NCBI GenBank assembly: GCA_013299055.1
Contig: JAAFKB010000001.1
Location: 1 to 64,000 of the forward strand
Reading direction: 5' to 3'
DNA length: 64,000 nucleotides
From: Sphaerotilus sp.
Lineage (GTDB): Bacteria; Pseudomonadota; Gammaproteobacteria; Burkholderiales; Burkholderiaceae_C
The number at the start of each line of letters is the position of its first letter. Position 1 is the stretch's first letter. This document shows, piece by piece, positions 36,101 to 44,340 of the stretch. Both the position numbers and the translations under genes were made by a program. The notes beneath the pieces were generated by a model that was given only the letters and a program-made list of their open reading frames with translations, had not been told where the DNA came from and did not search any database.

Positions 36101-36963
36101 TGGCCGATCCGTTGCGGCAGGAGCTGTGGCGCGAAGAACAGGCTGCTGCCCAGGACGACGCGGCGCTGGACGACCGCGGCCTGCCGGTGACCGTTCCCAG
36201 CCGAGCCGTCGCTGGGACGCCGGACGCCTGGCACACCTTCCCGAAGGGGGCACAGGCTGGCAATTTCCTGCATGAACTGCTGCAGCGGCTGGCCGAGGAA
36301 GGCTTCGACCGCCGGAGCGCGCCGTCGGTCCAGTCCTGGCTGCGGCGCCGTTGTGAAAGCGCGGGCCACACCGAACACACCGATGGTGTGCTGGCGTGGC
36401 TGGACGTGGCGCTGACGACGCCGTTGCCGCCGCTGGGAGGCTGCGCGCTGGCGGAGGTCGGCATGGTGCTGCCGGAGATGGAGTTCTGGATGCCGAGCGT
36501 GGCCTTGCGCAGCGCGGCGCTGGATGCGGTCTGTCGCCTGCATCTGCTGCCCGGTCAGCCGCGTCCTGCCCTGGTCGAGCGCACCTTGCAAGGGCTGCTG
36601 ATGGGTTTCGCCGATCTGGTGTTCGAACATGGCGGGCGCTGGTGGGTACTGGATTACAAGTCCAACACGCTGGGTCTGACGGATGCGGATTACCACGCCG
36701 ACGCCCTCGATGCCGCCATGCTTGCCCACCGCTACGACGTGCAGGCGGCGCTCTACCTGCTGGCGCTGCACCGGCTGCTGCGGCTGCGGCTGGGCGAAGG
36801 CTATGACCCTGGGCAGCACCTGGGCGGCGCAGTTTATCTATTCCTGCGCGGTGTGCGCGGGCCGCAGGCGGGCTGTGTGCAGGTGCCGGTGTCTCCCGCA
36901 CTGCTGGCTGCACTGGACACCTGCCTGGATGGTGCCAACGACCCGACCCCGGTGACCGCCTGA
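33166..36963 (+). CDS. recB: Exodeoxyribonuclease V, beta subunit
   Basis: 1265 residues, UvrD-like 3'-5' helicase with C-terminal nuclease. Walker A ASAGTGKT (20-27), motif Ia MTFTRAATREL, motif II VDEFQDTSPLQFRLF, motif III IGDPKQSIYGFRGAD, motif V VTVHKSKGLEYPVV, motif VI LYVALTRARHALWL, and nuclease residues in GFADLVF and WVLDYKSN (Asp-Tyr-Lys). All key residues are present, so the protein should be active. Start ATG 33166 lies inside recC. Confidence 0.95.
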   Translation: MTEPLDPLTLPLSECRLIEASAGTGKTWTIAALYLRLVLGHGDQGARTGQPLGPAQILVMTFTRAATRELSDRIRARLIEAAQCFRGAAEPALHDTFLRELMAAHADGAMRSQAAYRLALAAEAMDEAAVHTIDAWCQRMLREHAFDSGNLFNEELVADEAELLAQAMHDVWRREVYPLETAPLEALLGLWPSVSAMQDQVARLLHQTELLGPDPLPSAALQDWLPGWLVEHGSALAQLKVGWVEMAQAMRAWLEAVQAQKTSPFDGRKLAARHYVGWLEQLAIWAQDPTAERLDLSPAALARLTPSGLADAIKPGKPEPTLPPMFAAFQRLQDDLAALEPLAPRLMRHFTYRVAQHLDHLKRRSARFGFADLQSRLERALSPEAGEAGERLRQGILAQYPVALVDEFQDTSPLQFRLFDRLYRVTAPEPDPTTALLLIGDPKQSIYGFRGADIYSYLQVRAATAGRHHVLGTNYRSTQALISAVNTVFAEAQRCWVGGAFAFDKAGPHALPFEPVQAHGRRETLVRGATALPALNVALLDTPKPARTLLDNLAQHAAEQLVDWLNDAAVGFQGADGRLQRLAPGDVAVLVRSRREADAVRQALRRRGVASVYLSDQDSVFASAEAADLLRWLQAVADPLNAPLARAAYATATVGLDLPELARLATDETAWDGRLAELQGLRWVWKQQGVLTLVRQTLHALDLPARWLGSVDAPADGERRLTNLLHLGELLQAAASQLDGEQSQIRWLAEQIQGAGGTGDERVVRLESDAALVKVVTVHKSKGLEYPVVLLPFAASFREESRRGRRFVTWVDDDGRRALDFALGDEAMASADRERLREELRLLYVALTRARHALWLGVGLLKGGKTGGNKLDRSALGYLLGGGQGELSAALVRDRLYGWAEAADVPGSVAVQALTDRPGWTRWQPDTAAAHLADAPVYIASFDREWAVGSFTGLAKDLGGAGSAGSPAAREWERPVARVADPLRQELWREEQAAAQDDAALDDRGLPVTVPSRAVAGTPDAWHTFPKGAQAGNFLHELLQRLAEEGFDRRSAPSVQSWLRRRCESAGHTEHTDGVLAWLDVALTTPLPPLGGCALAEVGMVLPEMEFWMPSVALRSAALDAVCRLHLLPGQPRPALVERTLQGLLMGFADLVFEHGGRWWVLDYKSNTLGLTDADYHADALDAAMLAHRYDVQAALYLLALHRLLRLRLGEGYDPGQHLGGAVYLFLRGVRGPQAGCVQVPVSPALLAALDTCLDGANDPTPVTA

Positions 36964-39053
36964 TGCTCCCAATCCTGACCCCCGAACCGCTGACCGCCGC
37001 CGCACTGCTGGCCGAGCTGGACCGCTGGTGTGACGAAGGCTGGCTGCGCCGGCTGGACGTGGCGCTGGCCCGCTGGCTGGCCTCGGAGCTGGGCGAGTCC
37101 GTGGCACCTGAGCTGCTGCTGGCGGCGGCCATGCTCGCGCAGCGCGAAAGCCGTGGCCACACCTGCATCGTGCTGGAAGATCTGCTGGTCCAGTGCCGCC
37201 CGGCGTCGGTGGTCCGTCCGGACGACGACGCCTGGCTCGACGGCCCGCACGCTGCACGCGCCGCGCTGGCCGATGTGCTGGTCCGCCTGTCGCCCGACCG
37301 TGCTGACTGGCTGCACTGCCTGCACAGCAGCGGTTCGGTGGATGACCTCGCGACCGTCGCACAGGGCCAGGCACCGCTGGTGCTCGACACCACCGTCGAG
37401 GTCAGCCGCCTCTATCTGCGCCGACATTGGCGCGACGAACAAGCCGTTGCCGTTGCCGTTCTCGCCCGCACTCACACGGTCTCAGGTACCAACGCCGACG
37501 CCGAACCCGCCACTGTGCGCACTTGGCTCGACCGGCTCTTCGGCGCGCCTGCCAACGCCGCCGACCCGGACTGGCAGCGCATCGCCTGCGCCATGGCCTT
37601 GCGCGGCCGGCTCGCGCTCATCACGGGCGGCCCCGGCACTGGCAAGACTTACACCGTCGCCCGCTTGCTGGCGCTGCTGTTCGCGCTGCATCCGGCGCCC
37701 GAGACCCTGCGCATTGCCCTGGCTGCCCCGACCGGCAAGGCGGCGGCACGGCTCAAGCAGTCGATCGACCTCGCCCTTGGCCAGCTCTGCCAGGCCCTGC
37801 CGGACGTGCTGGACTGGCCCTTGCTCGGCGAACGCCTCAAGGAGGCCCTCACGCTGCACCGCCTGCTTGGTGCCCGCCCTGATACCCGCGCCCTGCGCCA
37901 CGATGCCCACCATCCGCTGGAGGTCGATGTGCTGGTGGTGGACGAGGCCTCGATGGTTCACCTGGAGATGATGGCCGCGTTGCTGGCAGCGCTGCCCGAA
38001 CGGGCACGGCTGGTGCTGCTGGGAGACAAGGACCAGCTCGCGTCGGTCGAGGCGGGCGCGGTGTTGGGTGATCTGTGTGGATCGGCTGAGCGTGGGGAGT
38101 ACGACGCCGACAGCCAGGCCTGGATCGCGGACTGCACCGGCAGTGTGCTGCCATCCGTTTTCCACGCCAGCGACCGCCGTTCACCCGCGCTGGCACAGCA
38201 GACCGTGATGCTGCGCCAGAGCCGCCGCTTCGACGGCGCGATCGGTGCGCTGGCCGTGGCGGTGAACGCGGGCGATGTGCGGGCGGCGGACGCCGTGCTG
38301 CGTGGTGCAGATCCGGCGGTGCAGCGGCTGCGCTTGTCTGAAGCTGCTGCTCCGGCGCTACAGGGTGTTCTGGCGCTGGCGCTGCAGGGCCGGCCGGGTG
38401 CACCGATCGGCTACGACGGCTACCTCCATGCCTTGCGCAGGCGACCACCCGCAGGCGATGCCGAGGCACACCAGGCCTGGGTCGTCGCGGTCGTGCAGGC
38501 GTTCGAGCAGGTGCGGCTGCTGTGCGCGCTGCGGGAAGGGGAGTGGGGCGTCACCGGACTGAACGCCCGCATCGAGGCCGAGCTGCGCCGCCGGGGTGAC
38601 ATCGCGCGCCAGGGCGAGTGGTACGCCGGCCGGCCGGTGATGATCACCCGCAACGACGCCGCGCTGGGGGTCTACAACGGCGACGTGGGCGTGGCGCTGC
38701 CGGGGGTGGACGGCAAGGGGCTGCGCGTCTGGCTGCTCGACGGCGACCACCAGGCACCGCGCTCCGTCATGGCCAGTCGCCTGCCGCAGACCGAGACCGC
38801 CTTCGCGATGACAGTCCACAAGTCGCAGGGCTCGGAGTTCGCACATGTCGCGCTGGTGCTGCCGCCCTATGCGACGCCGGTGCTCACGCGGGAGCTGGTC
38901 TACACCGGCATCACCCGTGCGAAAACCGCGTTCACCCTGGTGGCACCCGACCCTGTGGTGTGGGGCCAGGCGCTGCAGCGGCGCACGCGGCGGGCCAGCG
39001 GTCTGCCCGGACTGCTGCAGTCCGGGCGGGGGGGCGACATCACACCGGCGTGA
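36963..39053 (+). CDS. recD: Exodeoxyribonuclease V, alpha subunit
   Basis: 696 residues, superfamily 1B 5'-3' helicase of RecBCD. Walker A GGPGTGKT (222-229), VVDEASMVHLEMM (motif II), GDKDQLASVEAGAVLGDL (motif III), and near the C terminus FAMTVHKSQGSEF and ELVYTGITRAK (motifs V and VI). The start overlaps the recB stop by one base (TGATG). The 3' end overlaps the convergent cytochrome gene by 14 bases. Confidence 0.95.
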   Translation: MLPILTPEPLTAAALLAELDRWCDEGWLRRLDVALARWLASELGESVAPELLLAAAMLAQRESRGHTCIVLEDLLVQCRPASVVRPDDDAWLDGPHAARAALADVLVRLSPDRADWLHCLHSSGSVDDLATVAQGQAPLVLDTTVEVSRLYLRRHWRDEQAVAVAVLARTHTVSGTNADAEPATVRTWLDRLFGAPANAADPDWQRIACAMALRGRLALITGGPGTGKTYTVARLLALLFALHPAPETLRIALAAPTGKAAARLKQSIDLALGQLCQALPDVLDWPLLGERLKEALTLHRLLGARPDTRALRHDAHHPLEVDVLVVDEASMVHLEMMAALLAALPERARLVLLGDKDQLASVEAGAVLGDLCGSAERGEYDADSQAWIADCTGSVLPSVFHASDRRSPALAQQTVMLRQSRRFDGAIGALAVAVNAGDVRAADAVLRGADPAVQRLRLSEAAAPALQGVLALALQGRPGAPIGYDGYLHALRRRPPAGDAEAHQAWVVAVVQAFEQVRLLCALREGEWGVTGLNARIEAELRRRGDIARQGEWYAGRPVMITRNDAALGVYNGDVGVALPGVDGKGLRVWLLDGDHQAPRSVMASRLPQTETAFAMTVHKSQGSEFAHVALVLPPYATPVLTRELVYTGITRAKTAFTLVAPDPVVWGQALQRRTRRASGLPGLLQSGRGGDITPA

Positions 39054-41532
39054 CCTGGAAGAGCTGACCCGACTTGCCGCTGGAGCAGCTCTGCTGGGTG
39101 GCCTTGTTGCCCAGCAGCAGGTCCGGCGTCAGCTCCAGGCACAGGTTGCTGGAGCGGTTGCGCAGCAGCGTGTAGCCGTTGCCCAGGTCTTCCAGGCGCC
39201 AGTGCTGCAGCGTCAGGCCGTTGCTGCTGCCGCTGGTGATGGTCAGGCCGGCGAGCTGGATCGCCGAGCCCTGCACCAGCGTGCCGTTGTGCTGCATCAC
39301 CAGCCGCACGCTGCCGTCGGCTTCCGGCACGATCTGGAAGCGCTGGTTGCTGGCCGTCGAGCACGACTTGCCCTGCAGGTCCGACACCAGCAGCGTCAGC
39401 AGCGAGCTGTTCGGTGCAAGGCAGGTGCCGCCCGGGGTCTTGAGCTGCACGATGGGCTGGCCGGAGTGGTGCGTGTTCAGGAAGTTCGCCGGGGTGGCGG
39501 ACTTGCCGTAGCCGGACGCGCCCACCGCCGGGAGGCTCAGCACGCTGTCCACGGCGCGGCCGGTGCCGTCGTTGGTCACGGCCGTGGTCGAGCCGGCGTG
39601 GCCGTTGGGCACCGTCAGCGAGGGGTGGTCGAACGGCGCGGCGTGGAAGCGCACGCGGTCGTCGGTCAGCGCCTTCATGAACTCCACCAGCGCGGTCTTC
39701 TCGTCCACGCTCAGGCCCAGGTTGGTGATGTCCGCATCCAGCTCGTTCAGGTTCTGCTCGTGGAAGTTGCCGCCCCGGTTGTAGAAGTCCACCACCTGGT
39801 GCAGCGTGGCGGCACCGCCGGTGTGGAAGTAGGGCGCGGTCAGCTCGACGTTGCGCAGCGTCGGCGTCTTGAAGTGGCCGTTCACCGCCACGCGCTCGCC
39901 CGGCGAGACGGTCAGGTTCGGGTGGATGCCCACCAGCTCCTTGACCTTGGTGTTGCTGATCTGCGCCAGTGCCGAGATCGCCAGCGGGTTGCCGAACGGA
40001 TCCTTGCCACCGGAGCCCAGGTCGTCCAGCGTGGGCCGCACGCCGATGTTGTAGAAGCCCTCGTCGTAGACGGCCACGCCGCCGTTGCCCATGGCCATGC
40101 GGGCCATCGGGGTGGCGAGCATCTTGCGCACGCTGGCGTTGGTGAACTCCGCACCGCCGTGGCAGGAAGCGCATTTGCCCTTGCCAAAGAACACGCCCAT
40201 GCCCTGCTGCGCACGGGTGGACATCGCCGAGGCATTGCCACCCAGGAAGCGGTCGAAGGGTGCGTCATCCGAGACCAGCGTGGCCTGGTAGAGCTGCAGC
40301 GCCAGCCCGAAGAACAGGCTGAAGTTGTGCTGCATCTGGGTGTACTGGTTGGCCGCTGGCGTGCTGCTCAGCGGCGTCAGCACCTTGGAGCCGTCGGCGT
40401 TCACCTGGATCAGCTTGTCGCTGTTCCACCACTCGGGGCGGAAGGCTTTCTGCACCATCGCGGCGTAGTTGGCCTCGCTCAGGCCGAGGCCGGAGCTGTG
40501 GCGGCGCACGGCCAGCACGCTGTCGGTCGCGGCCACGGTCTGTCCCTGCAGCGGGCGCAGGTAGAGCATCTTCTTGCCGACATCGGGCAGCGAGCGGCCG
40601 TGGGCGCTCATCTCGAAATCGCTGGTGGGTGGGCCGGACGCCTGCGAGGCCAGGCTGGCGTTGTCGATGCGCACCTGAGTGGGCTGCATCGACCAGGTCG
40701 AGCCGGTGAGGATGTTCTTGTAGACCCGTGCGTTCGGGTCGCGCAGGCCGAAGGGGTTGACACCGTTGAAGACGAACTCGGCGCGGCCGTCCCAGAAGTT
40801 GCGGAAGTTGAAGACCGCGTTGATGACGGTGGGCGAGTTGCGCGGCTCGACGCGGCGCGTGTTGACACCCCCGATGCGGAAGACCGGATCGCTCACGAGC
40901 TGGCGCTGCTCGGTGGTGGAGCCGTACCAGCTCGCGTAGCCGTCCTGCGTGTAGGTGCCGTTGGTGAAGGGCAGCAAGTAGGCGCTGGGCAGCAGCGTGC
41001 CGACGACACCCAGGAACTGCTCGTTGAACACACCCTGCGACGAGGCGACCTCGTTGACCGAACTCAGCACCGTCGAGTGGCGGTTGTTGACATCGGCCAG
41101 CTTGTGGAAGGGGAAGTCGTCGAGCTTGAACTGGTAGTTGACGCCGCCGAGCTGGAACGTCGTGTCCGGATTCGGCGAGGTCGGCGAGGCCATGCGGTTC
41201 AGGCCGGGCGAGAGCTGGTTCTTGCCGCGGCTGTCGGCGCCGGCCTGGAAGTGGCAGGAGGCGCAGGCGGTCTTGCCGTCGCTGCCGACCTGCATGTCCC
41301 AGAACAGCGCCTTGCCCAGCGCGATGGCCTCGGTCTTGTTCTGCACGAACTCGCCGAGGTTGGATGGCTCAGGGCGCGCAACCCCCTTGAGCGACTGCGG
41401 CGTTGCGGCCGGCTCGACCGTGATCTGCGCCTGGGCCACTTCGCCGAGGGCCAGGATGCTGCCAAGGGCAGTGGCGCCGATGCCCAGCTGGAGCAGGCGG
41501 GTGCGGCGGTACGGGGGGTGGGCAGTCGTCAA
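39040..41532 (-). CDS. Di-haem cytochrome c peroxidase-like protein with ricin-type tail, paralogue 1
   Basis: 830 residues. TTG 41532 is the chosen start: AAGGAG lies seven bases before it, whereas an upstream in-frame TTG (41562) has none. Signal peptide LQLGIGATALGSILALGEVAQAQ, then a CCP/MauG-like domain with haem sites ACASCH (Cys90-His94) and KCASCH (Cys454-His458), and blocks NAVFNFRNFWDGRA and GHFKTPTLRNVELT. The last 150 residues form a beta-trefoil-like tail with paired Cys (GGTCLAP, NLCLEL) but without clear QxW repeats, so its sugar-binding ability is doubtful. Periplasmic or secreted. Compared with paralogue 2 it has about 30 extra residues after QGVFNEQF. Confidence 0.85.
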   Translation of the reverse strand: MTTAHPPYRRTRLLQLGIGATALGSILALGEVAQAQITVEPAATPQSLKGVARPEPSNLGEFVQNKTEAIALGKALFWDMQVGSDGKTACASCHFQAGADSRGKNQLSPGLNRMASPTSPNPDTTFQLGGVNYQFKLDDFPFHKLADVNNRHSTVLSSVNEVASSQGVFNEQFLGVVGTLLPSAYLLPFTNGTYTQDGYASWYGSTTEQRQLVSDPVFRIGGVNTRRVEPRNSPTVINAVFNFRNFWDGRAEFVFNGVNPFGLRDPNARVYKNILTGSTWSMQPTQVRIDNASLASQASGPPTSDFEMSAHGRSLPDVGKKMLYLRPLQGQTVAATDSVLAVRRHSSGLGLSEANYAAMVQKAFRPEWWNSDKLIQVNADGSKVLTPLSSTPAANQYTQMQHNFSLFFGLALQLYQATLVSDDAPFDRFLGGNASAMSTRAQQGMGVFFGKGKCASCHGGAEFTNASVRKMLATPMARMAMGNGGVAVYDEGFYNIGVRPTLDDLGSGGKDPFGNPLAISALAQISNTKVKELVGIHPNLTVSPGERVAVNGHFKTPTLRNVELTAPYFHTGGAATLHQVVDFYNRGGNFHEQNLNELDADITNLGLSVDEKTALVEFMKALTDDRVRFHAAPFDHPSLTVPNGHAGSTTAVTNDGTGRAVDSVLSLPAVGASGYGKSATPANFLNTHHSGQPIVQLKTPGGTCLAPNSSLLTLLVSDLQGKSCSTASNQRFQIVPEADGSVRLVMQHNGTLVQGSAIQLAGLTITSGSSNGLTLQHWRLEDLGNGYTLLRNRSSNLCLELTPDLLLGNKATQQSCSSGKSGQLFQVTPV
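39839..39952. repeat. 114-bp block identical to 42485-42598 (copy A)
   Basis: Inside paralogue 1, encoding the segment around NGHFKTPTLRNVELT. Base-for-base identical to copy B although flanking sequence differs, indicating recent duplication or gene conversion between the two cytochrome genes. Confidence 0.9.
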
Positions 41533-41664
41533 GAGCGGTCTCCTTCGGGTGTTGTGGGTCAAGCATCAAACCAATGGTTACCAAGTGTAAATTAACGATA
41601 CAAAAGGTAGGCATCAGAGTGAACCGAAGGGCGCGTGGCCGACGGGCCGTGTGTGAACGGCACA

Positions 41665-41687
41665 ACGGCCACCGCAGGGGTGGCCGT
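41665..41687. promoter_or_regulatory. Palindrome upstream of cytochrome paralogue 1
   Basis: ACGGCCACC, five-base spacer, GGTGGCCGT (perfect 9-bp arms). It lies 132 bases upstream of the paralogue 1 start and 25 bases past the paralogue 2 stop. No T tract follows on the minus strand. The same palindrome stands at nearly the same distance before paralogue 2, so an operator is possible as well as a terminator hairpin. Confidence 0.6.
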
Positions 41688-41712
41688 CATGGGGGTCAGG
41701 GCGTCAACCGGG

Positions 41713-44157
41713 TCAACGCTTGCGGAAGTTGTCGTTGGCTGCCAGGAGGTTGCACGGCCACTGGATCAGGGCCGCGCCGTCGGTTCTGGCGCTCGCGCTG
41801 ACGTTCAGGCACAGGCCGGAGTGCTGGACCTTCAGCTCCTTGCCCAGCCCGGACCAGTTGAAGACCTGGTTGCCGCCGCCATGGCAGCTCCACAGCGCCA
41901 CCTGGGTGCCGGCGCTGGTGCTGCCGCCGATGACATCCAGGCACTTGCCCGAGTCGATGCTGCGCACCAGGAAGCCGCCGCTGACGGGCACCTGCTCCCA
42001 CTTCTGGTTAGCCTGGCCGTTGCAGCTCCACTGGTAGACGGTGGTGCCGTCCTGGGTGCCGCGTCCGGCCACGTCGACGCACTTGCCCGAGTGCTCCGCC
42101 ACCAGCGCGAAGCCGGTGTTGGTGGTGTAGAGGAAGTTCGGCAGCGGCGCCGACCGACCGCCAGCCCCGACCGCCGGCAGCTCGACCATGGCGTCCTGCG
42201 CCCGGCCGCTCTCCGCCACCACGCCGCCGCCTGCGGCCGAGGTGTGGCCGTTGGGGATGAACAGCTGCGGATGGTCGAACGGCGCACGGGCGTAGCGCAC
42301 GCGCTCGTCGGTCAGCGCGATCATGAAGTTCACCAGCCCGGTCTTCTCGTCTTCGGACAGGCCCAGCGTGGTGATGTCGGCATCCAGGTCGGCCAGGTTC
42401 TGGTCGTGGAAGTTGCCACCGCGGTTGTAGAACTCCACCACCTGGCGCAGCGTGGCCGAGTCGCCGTTGTGAAAGTAGGGCCCCGTCAGCTCGACGTTGC
42501 GCAGCGTCGGCGTCTTGAAGTGGCCGTTCACCGCCACGCGCTCGCCCGGCGAGACGGTCAGGTTCGGGTGGATGCCCACCAGCTCCTTGACCTTGGTGCT
42601 GCTGATCTGCGCCAGCGCCGAGATCGCCAGCGGGTTGCCGAACGGATCCTTGCCGCCCGCGCCCAGGTCGTCCAGTGTCGGCCGCACGCCGATGTTGTAG
42701 AAGCCCTCGTCGTAGACGGCCACGCTGCCGTTGCCCATGGGCATGCGCGCCATCGGGGTGGCGAGCATCTTGCGCACGCTGGCGTTGGTGAACTCCGCGC
42801 CACCGTGGCAGTTGACGCAGCGGCCCTTGCCCATGAACACGCCGAAGCCCGTCTGTGCCGAGGTCGGCATGGCCGCAGCGTTGCCGGCCATCCAGCGGTC
42901 GAACGGTGCGTCATCCGAGACCAGCGTGGCCTGGTAGAGCTGCAGCGCCAGCCCGAAGAACAGGCTGAAGTTGTGCTGCATCTGGGTGTACTGGTTGGCC
43001 GCCGGCGTCGGACCCATCGGCACCAGCGACTTCGAGCCGTCGGCGTTGACCTGGACCAGACTGCTGCCGTTCCACCACTCGGGCCGGAACGCCTTCTGCA
43101 CCATCGCGGCGTACTGGCCCTCATTCAGGCCCTTGCCGCTGATGTGGCGGCGGCTGCCGAGCACGCTGTCGGTGCCGCTGACCACCTGGTGCTGCAGCGG
43201 GCGCAGATAAAGCATCTTGCGGCCGATGTCGGGGAAGCTGCGGCCTTCGGCGCTCATCTCGAAATGGCTCAGCGGCGGACCGGACGCCTGCGAGGCGAGG
43301 CTGGCGTTGTCGAGGCGCACGGGCGTGGCCTGCATCTGCCAATTGCCACCAGCTTGGACGTTGCGGTAGACACGGGCCTGCGTGTCTCGCAGGCCAAACG
43401 GGTTGACACCGTTGAAGACGTGTTCGGCGCGGCCATCCCAGAAGTTGCGGAAGTTGAAGACCGCGTTGATGACGGTGGGTGTGTTGCGCGGCTCGACCCG
43501 GCGGGTGTTGACGCCCGAGGCTCGGAACAGTGGGTCGGTGACCAGGGTGCGCTGCTCGGTCGTGCTGATGCCGGCGAAGCGTTCGAGGAACACGCCCTGC
43601 GACGCTGCGACATCGTTGACCGAACGCAGCACGGCCGAGTGGCGGTTGTTCGGATCGGCGAGCTGGTGGAGCGGGAAGTCGTGGAGCTGGAACTGGTAGT
43701 TCACCCCGCCGAGCTGGAAGGTGGTGTCCGGGTTCGGGCTGTTCGGCGAGGCCATGCGGGTCAGACCGGGCGAGAGCTGGTTCTTGCTGCGGCTGTCGGC
43801 GCCGGCCTGGAAGTGGCAGGAGGCGCAGGCCGTCTTGCCGTCGCTGCCCAGCTGCATGTCCCAGAACAGTGCCTTGCCCAGCGCGATCGCCTCGGACTTG
43901 CTCTGCACGAATTCGCCCAGATTGGATGGCTCGGGCCGAGGCACGGTCTTGAGCGACTGCGGCACGTTGAGCGGCTCGGCCGTGACTTGTGCCTGCGCCC
44001 GATCGCCCAGCACGAGCAGGCTGCCCAGCGCCAGCGCCCCCACGGTCCATGGCAGCAGCAGCCGCAGCCAGGGTCGGGTCGGGTGGGACGTGGGGGTGGC
44101 GGGGCCGGTGAGGCCGTTTCGAGACGGCCGAGGGGTGGGGGGCGCTGCAGCGGACAA
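41713..44157 (-). CDS. Di-haem cytochrome c peroxidase-like protein with ricin B lectin domain, paralogue 2
   Basis: 814 residues, TTG start at 44157 with GAGGAG correctly spaced. Signal-anchor region LLLPWTVGALALGSLLVLG ending AQA. Haem sites ACASCH (Cys111-His115) and RCVNCH (Cys447-His451). CCP/MauG-type blocks are as in paralogue 1. The last about 130 residues are a clear ricin-type beta-trefoil: repeats of GKCVDV, GKCLDV and GLCLNV each followed by QWSCN, LWSCH or QWPCN, with QKW and NQVF positions. The fusion suggests a periplasmic or secreted redox enzyme held on a polysaccharide (inference). Substrate unknown; peroxidase, MauG-like modification or oxygenase activity are all possible. 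Confidence 0.87.
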   Translation of the reverse strand: MSAAAPPTPRPSRNGLTGPATPTSHPTRPWLRLLLPWTVGALALGSLLVLGDRAQAQVTAEPLNVPQSLKTVPRPEPSNLGEFVQSKSEAIALGKALFWDMQLGSDGKTACASCHFQAGADSRSKNQLSPGLTRMASPNSPNPDTTFQLGGVNYQFQLHDFPLHQLADPNNRHSAVLRSVNDVAASQGVFLERFAGISTTEQRTLVTDPLFRASGVNTRRVEPRNTPTVINAVFNFRNFWDGRAEHVFNGVNPFGLRDTQARVYRNVQAGGNWQMQATPVRLDNASLASQASGPPLSHFEMSAEGRSFPDIGRKMLYLRPLQHQVVSGTDSVLGSRRHISGKGLNEGQYAAMVQKAFRPEWWNGSSLVQVNADGSKSLVPMGPTPAANQYTQMQHNFSLFFGLALQLYQATLVSDDAPFDRWMAGNAAAMPTSAQTGFGVFMGKGRCVNCHGGAEFTNASVRKMLATPMARMPMGNGSVAVYDEGFYNIGVRPTLDDLGAGGKDPFGNPLAISALAQISSTKVKELVGIHPNLTVSPGERVAVNGHFKTPTLRNVELTGPYFHNGDSATLRQVVEFYNRGGNFHDQNLADLDADITTLGLSEDEKTGLVNFMIALTDERVRYARAPFDHPQLFIPNGHTSAAGGGVVAESGRAQDAMVELPAVGAGGRSAPLPNFLYTTNTGFALVAEHSGKCVDVAGRGTQDGTTVYQWSCNGQANQKWEQVPVSGGFLVRSIDSGKCLDVIGGSTSAGTQVALWSCHGGGNQVFNWSGLGKELKVQHSGLCLNVSASARTDGAALIQWPCNLLAANDNFRKR
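42485..42598. repeat. 114-bp block identical to 39839-39952 (copy B)
   Basis: Counterpart of copy A inside paralogue 2. The identity covers third-codon positions too, which selection on protein alone would not preserve. Confidence 0.9.
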
Positions 44158-44289
44158 GGGGTTCTCCTCTTCGGGTCGATGCTGGCCTGGGCGTCACGCG
44201 ACGTAACCAGACATAAGGAAACGTTAAAAAACGTATCGACCGAAGTGAACCAGAGGACGGTGTGAACGGCTTCCCTTGGGTGAATGGCA

Positions 44290-44316
44290 GCACGGCCACC
44301 GAATGGGTGGCCGTGC
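44290..44316. promoter_or_regulatory. Palindrome upstream of cytochrome paralogue 2
   Basis: GCACGGCCACC, loop GAATG, GGTGGCCGTGC (11-bp arms). The shared 9-bp core begins 134 bases upstream of the paralogue 2 start and lies 24 bases past the end of the RND permease gene. It could serve as the efflux operon terminator, but no T tract follows; its repetition before paralogue 1 favours a role linked to the cytochromes. Confidence 0.6.
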
Positions 44317-44340
44317 GGGGGGAGTGGGTGACTTTGCGGG

